Positions 13,185 to 13,924 of a DNA stretch of 13,924 bases are shown in pieces. This DNA is from Erysipelotrichaceae bacterium. Lineage in GTDB: Bacteria > Bacillota_I > Bacilli_A > Erysipelotrichales > Erysipelotrichaceae. The stretch spans positions 1 to 13,924 of the forward strand of contig JAUNJW010000019.1 in assembly GCA_030533035.1 (NCBI GenBank), written 5' to 3'. Position 1 is the stretch's first letter; the number at the start of each line of letters is the position of its first letter. Position numbers and translations under genes: made by a program. The notes beneath the pieces are model-generated. The model had not been told where the DNA came from and ran no database searches. It saw only the letters and a list, made by a program, of their open reading frames with translations.

Positions 13185-13808
13185 TCAGAATGCCTCCAGG
13201 TATTCTTCCAGCGTGATGCCGCTGTCCATGATTCTTTCCGCGAGCTGCGGATCATCCAGATAGCGGATATGCCAAGGCTCATAATTGTAGCCGGTGATTT
13301 TCTCCTTGCCGGCGGGATAGCGGAGGATGAATCCGTAACGGGCCAGTTTTTCATGGATCTTTTCCCAGATTTCCGGATATTTTTCCGTGTCCTCATTTAG
13401 ATATATGTCCATCCCGTCTATGACAAAATACAGATCCAGGCAGAGACCGGTGTGATGTTCGGAATAACCGGGCACCGCCGCATATTCCCGGGTATACTTC
13501 TCACCGTATTTTTCAAGAAACATGTCAATGATCTCCTGCTGCTCTTCCACTGTGCGCAGACAGGAATCCACCTGCACAAAGATTCCTTCCTCAGCCAGTG
13601 CCTGCTTCAGTTTCATGTACGCGCTGTATGTCCGGCTTTCATATACGACAGTTTCCCCAAGCGAGTTGACTTCCTCAATCAGATCAAGTTTATTGATCCA
13701 CCCCTTTGGAAGGGGATGATTCCTGTTGACCAGAACAAGATAATCGGGCTGATCCGCTGTATTACATGTATTATCTGTTCCTGATAAGCTTATATTTTTT
13801 TCAGTCAT
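13185..13808 (-). CDS. VanY-type D-alanyl-D-alanine carboxypeptidase family protein
   Basis: The 207-residue protein belongs to the M15B/VanY metallopeptidases, which trim the terminal D-Ala of peptidoglycan peptides. Arg85 (DSCLRT) positions the substrate carboxylate. The zinc site is GYSEHHTGLCLDL (His118, Asp125) with EPWH (Glu177 as general base, His180). All key residues are kept. There is no signal peptide or membrane segment, which is unusual for an enzyme of the cell wall. It may be cytoplasmic and act on recycled muropeptides, or the true substrate may differ. The ATG at 13808 has AAGGA about 10 bases upstream. It is convergent with the DUF4230 gene. Confidence 0.9.
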   Translation of the reverse strand: MTEKNISLSGTDNTCNTADQPDYLVLVNRNHPLPKGWINKLDLIEEVNSLGETVVYESRTYSAYMKLKQALAEEGIFVQVDSCLRTVEEQQEIIDMFLEKYGEKYTREYAAVPGYSEHHTGLCLDLYFVIDGMDIYLNEDTEKYPEIWEKIHEKLARYGFILRYPAGKEKITGYNYEPWHIRYLDDPQLAERIMDSGITLEEYLEAF

Positions 13809-13924
13809 TTTTTATGAATCCTTTTGAATATTCTCTTACAAAGTATTACAGATACAGACAGTTTTAAAAACCTGATCATAAAAACTTTTGCGGGTTTTCC
13901 ATTTTACATACGAATAAAAACAAC
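13809..13924. other. AT-rich leader region upstream of the VanY-type gene
   Basis: The 116 bases to the right edge hold no convincing gene. On the minus strand the ribosome site AAGGA is near 13820. AT-rich patches could hold a promoter, but I see no -35/-10 pair at good spacing. Confidence 0.4.

Overview
The window looks like chromosome of a member of the Bacillota (Firmicutes). Strong AGGAGG-type ribosome binding sites, sigma-A style promoters and hairpin-plus-T-run terminators are all common. The gene content (short-chain folate enzymes, YihY/BrkB, SseB-domain protein, VanY-type peptidase, DUF4230) would fit an anaerobic gut-type Bacillota, but I cannot name the genus. The base composition is moderately GC-rich except inside the insertion sequence, which is visibly AT-richer.

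Layout. 1-107: the last codons of an unidentified + strand gene. 156-1601 (-): a leaderless-secretion, S10-type serine carboxypeptidase homologue. 1717-2100 (+): a small membrane protein that may be read from a leaderless mRNA. 2104-2940 (-): a YihY/BrkB membrane protein, divergent from a MarR regulator (3103-3555) that is followed by a zinc-ribbon protein of unknown function (3619-4632). 4691-6167 (+): a two-gene folate unit, fchA-folD, in which FolD has lost its cyclohydrolase residues. 6308-6904 (-): a DJ-1/PfpI protein, divergent from an SseB-domain protein (7050-8123) across a perfect inverted repeat. 8120-10504 (-): a glutathione peroxidase gene split after codon 4 by an intact IS200/IS605-family element (8648-10492, tnpB and tnpA divergent). 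10742-13128 (+): a coiled-coil/transmembrane protein, a 60-residue membrane peptide, a minimal MerR regulator and a DUF4230 protein, with three related GTTCC...GGAAC palindromes. 13185-13808 (-): a VanY-type D,D-carboxypeptidase.

How the parts work together. FchA and FolD overlap by 8 bases and appear to split the methylene-THF dehydrogenase and methenyl-THF cyclohydrolase steps between two proteins. The IS element can be delimited to the base: its ends carry the guide/cleavage pairs expected of an IS608-like element (AAAG with TTAC, GAAG with TCAC), and rejoining its flanks restores a normal glutathione peroxidase N-terminus. The MerR gene lies inside a small regulon. Two promoters, one before the coiled-coil gene and one before the DUF4230 gene, have a palindrome starting directly after the -35 box and ending 5 bases before the -10 box, inside 19- and 20-bp spacers. 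That geometry is diagnostic of MerR-type activation. I regard this four-gene envelope-related module as the best candidate for an undescribed system here.
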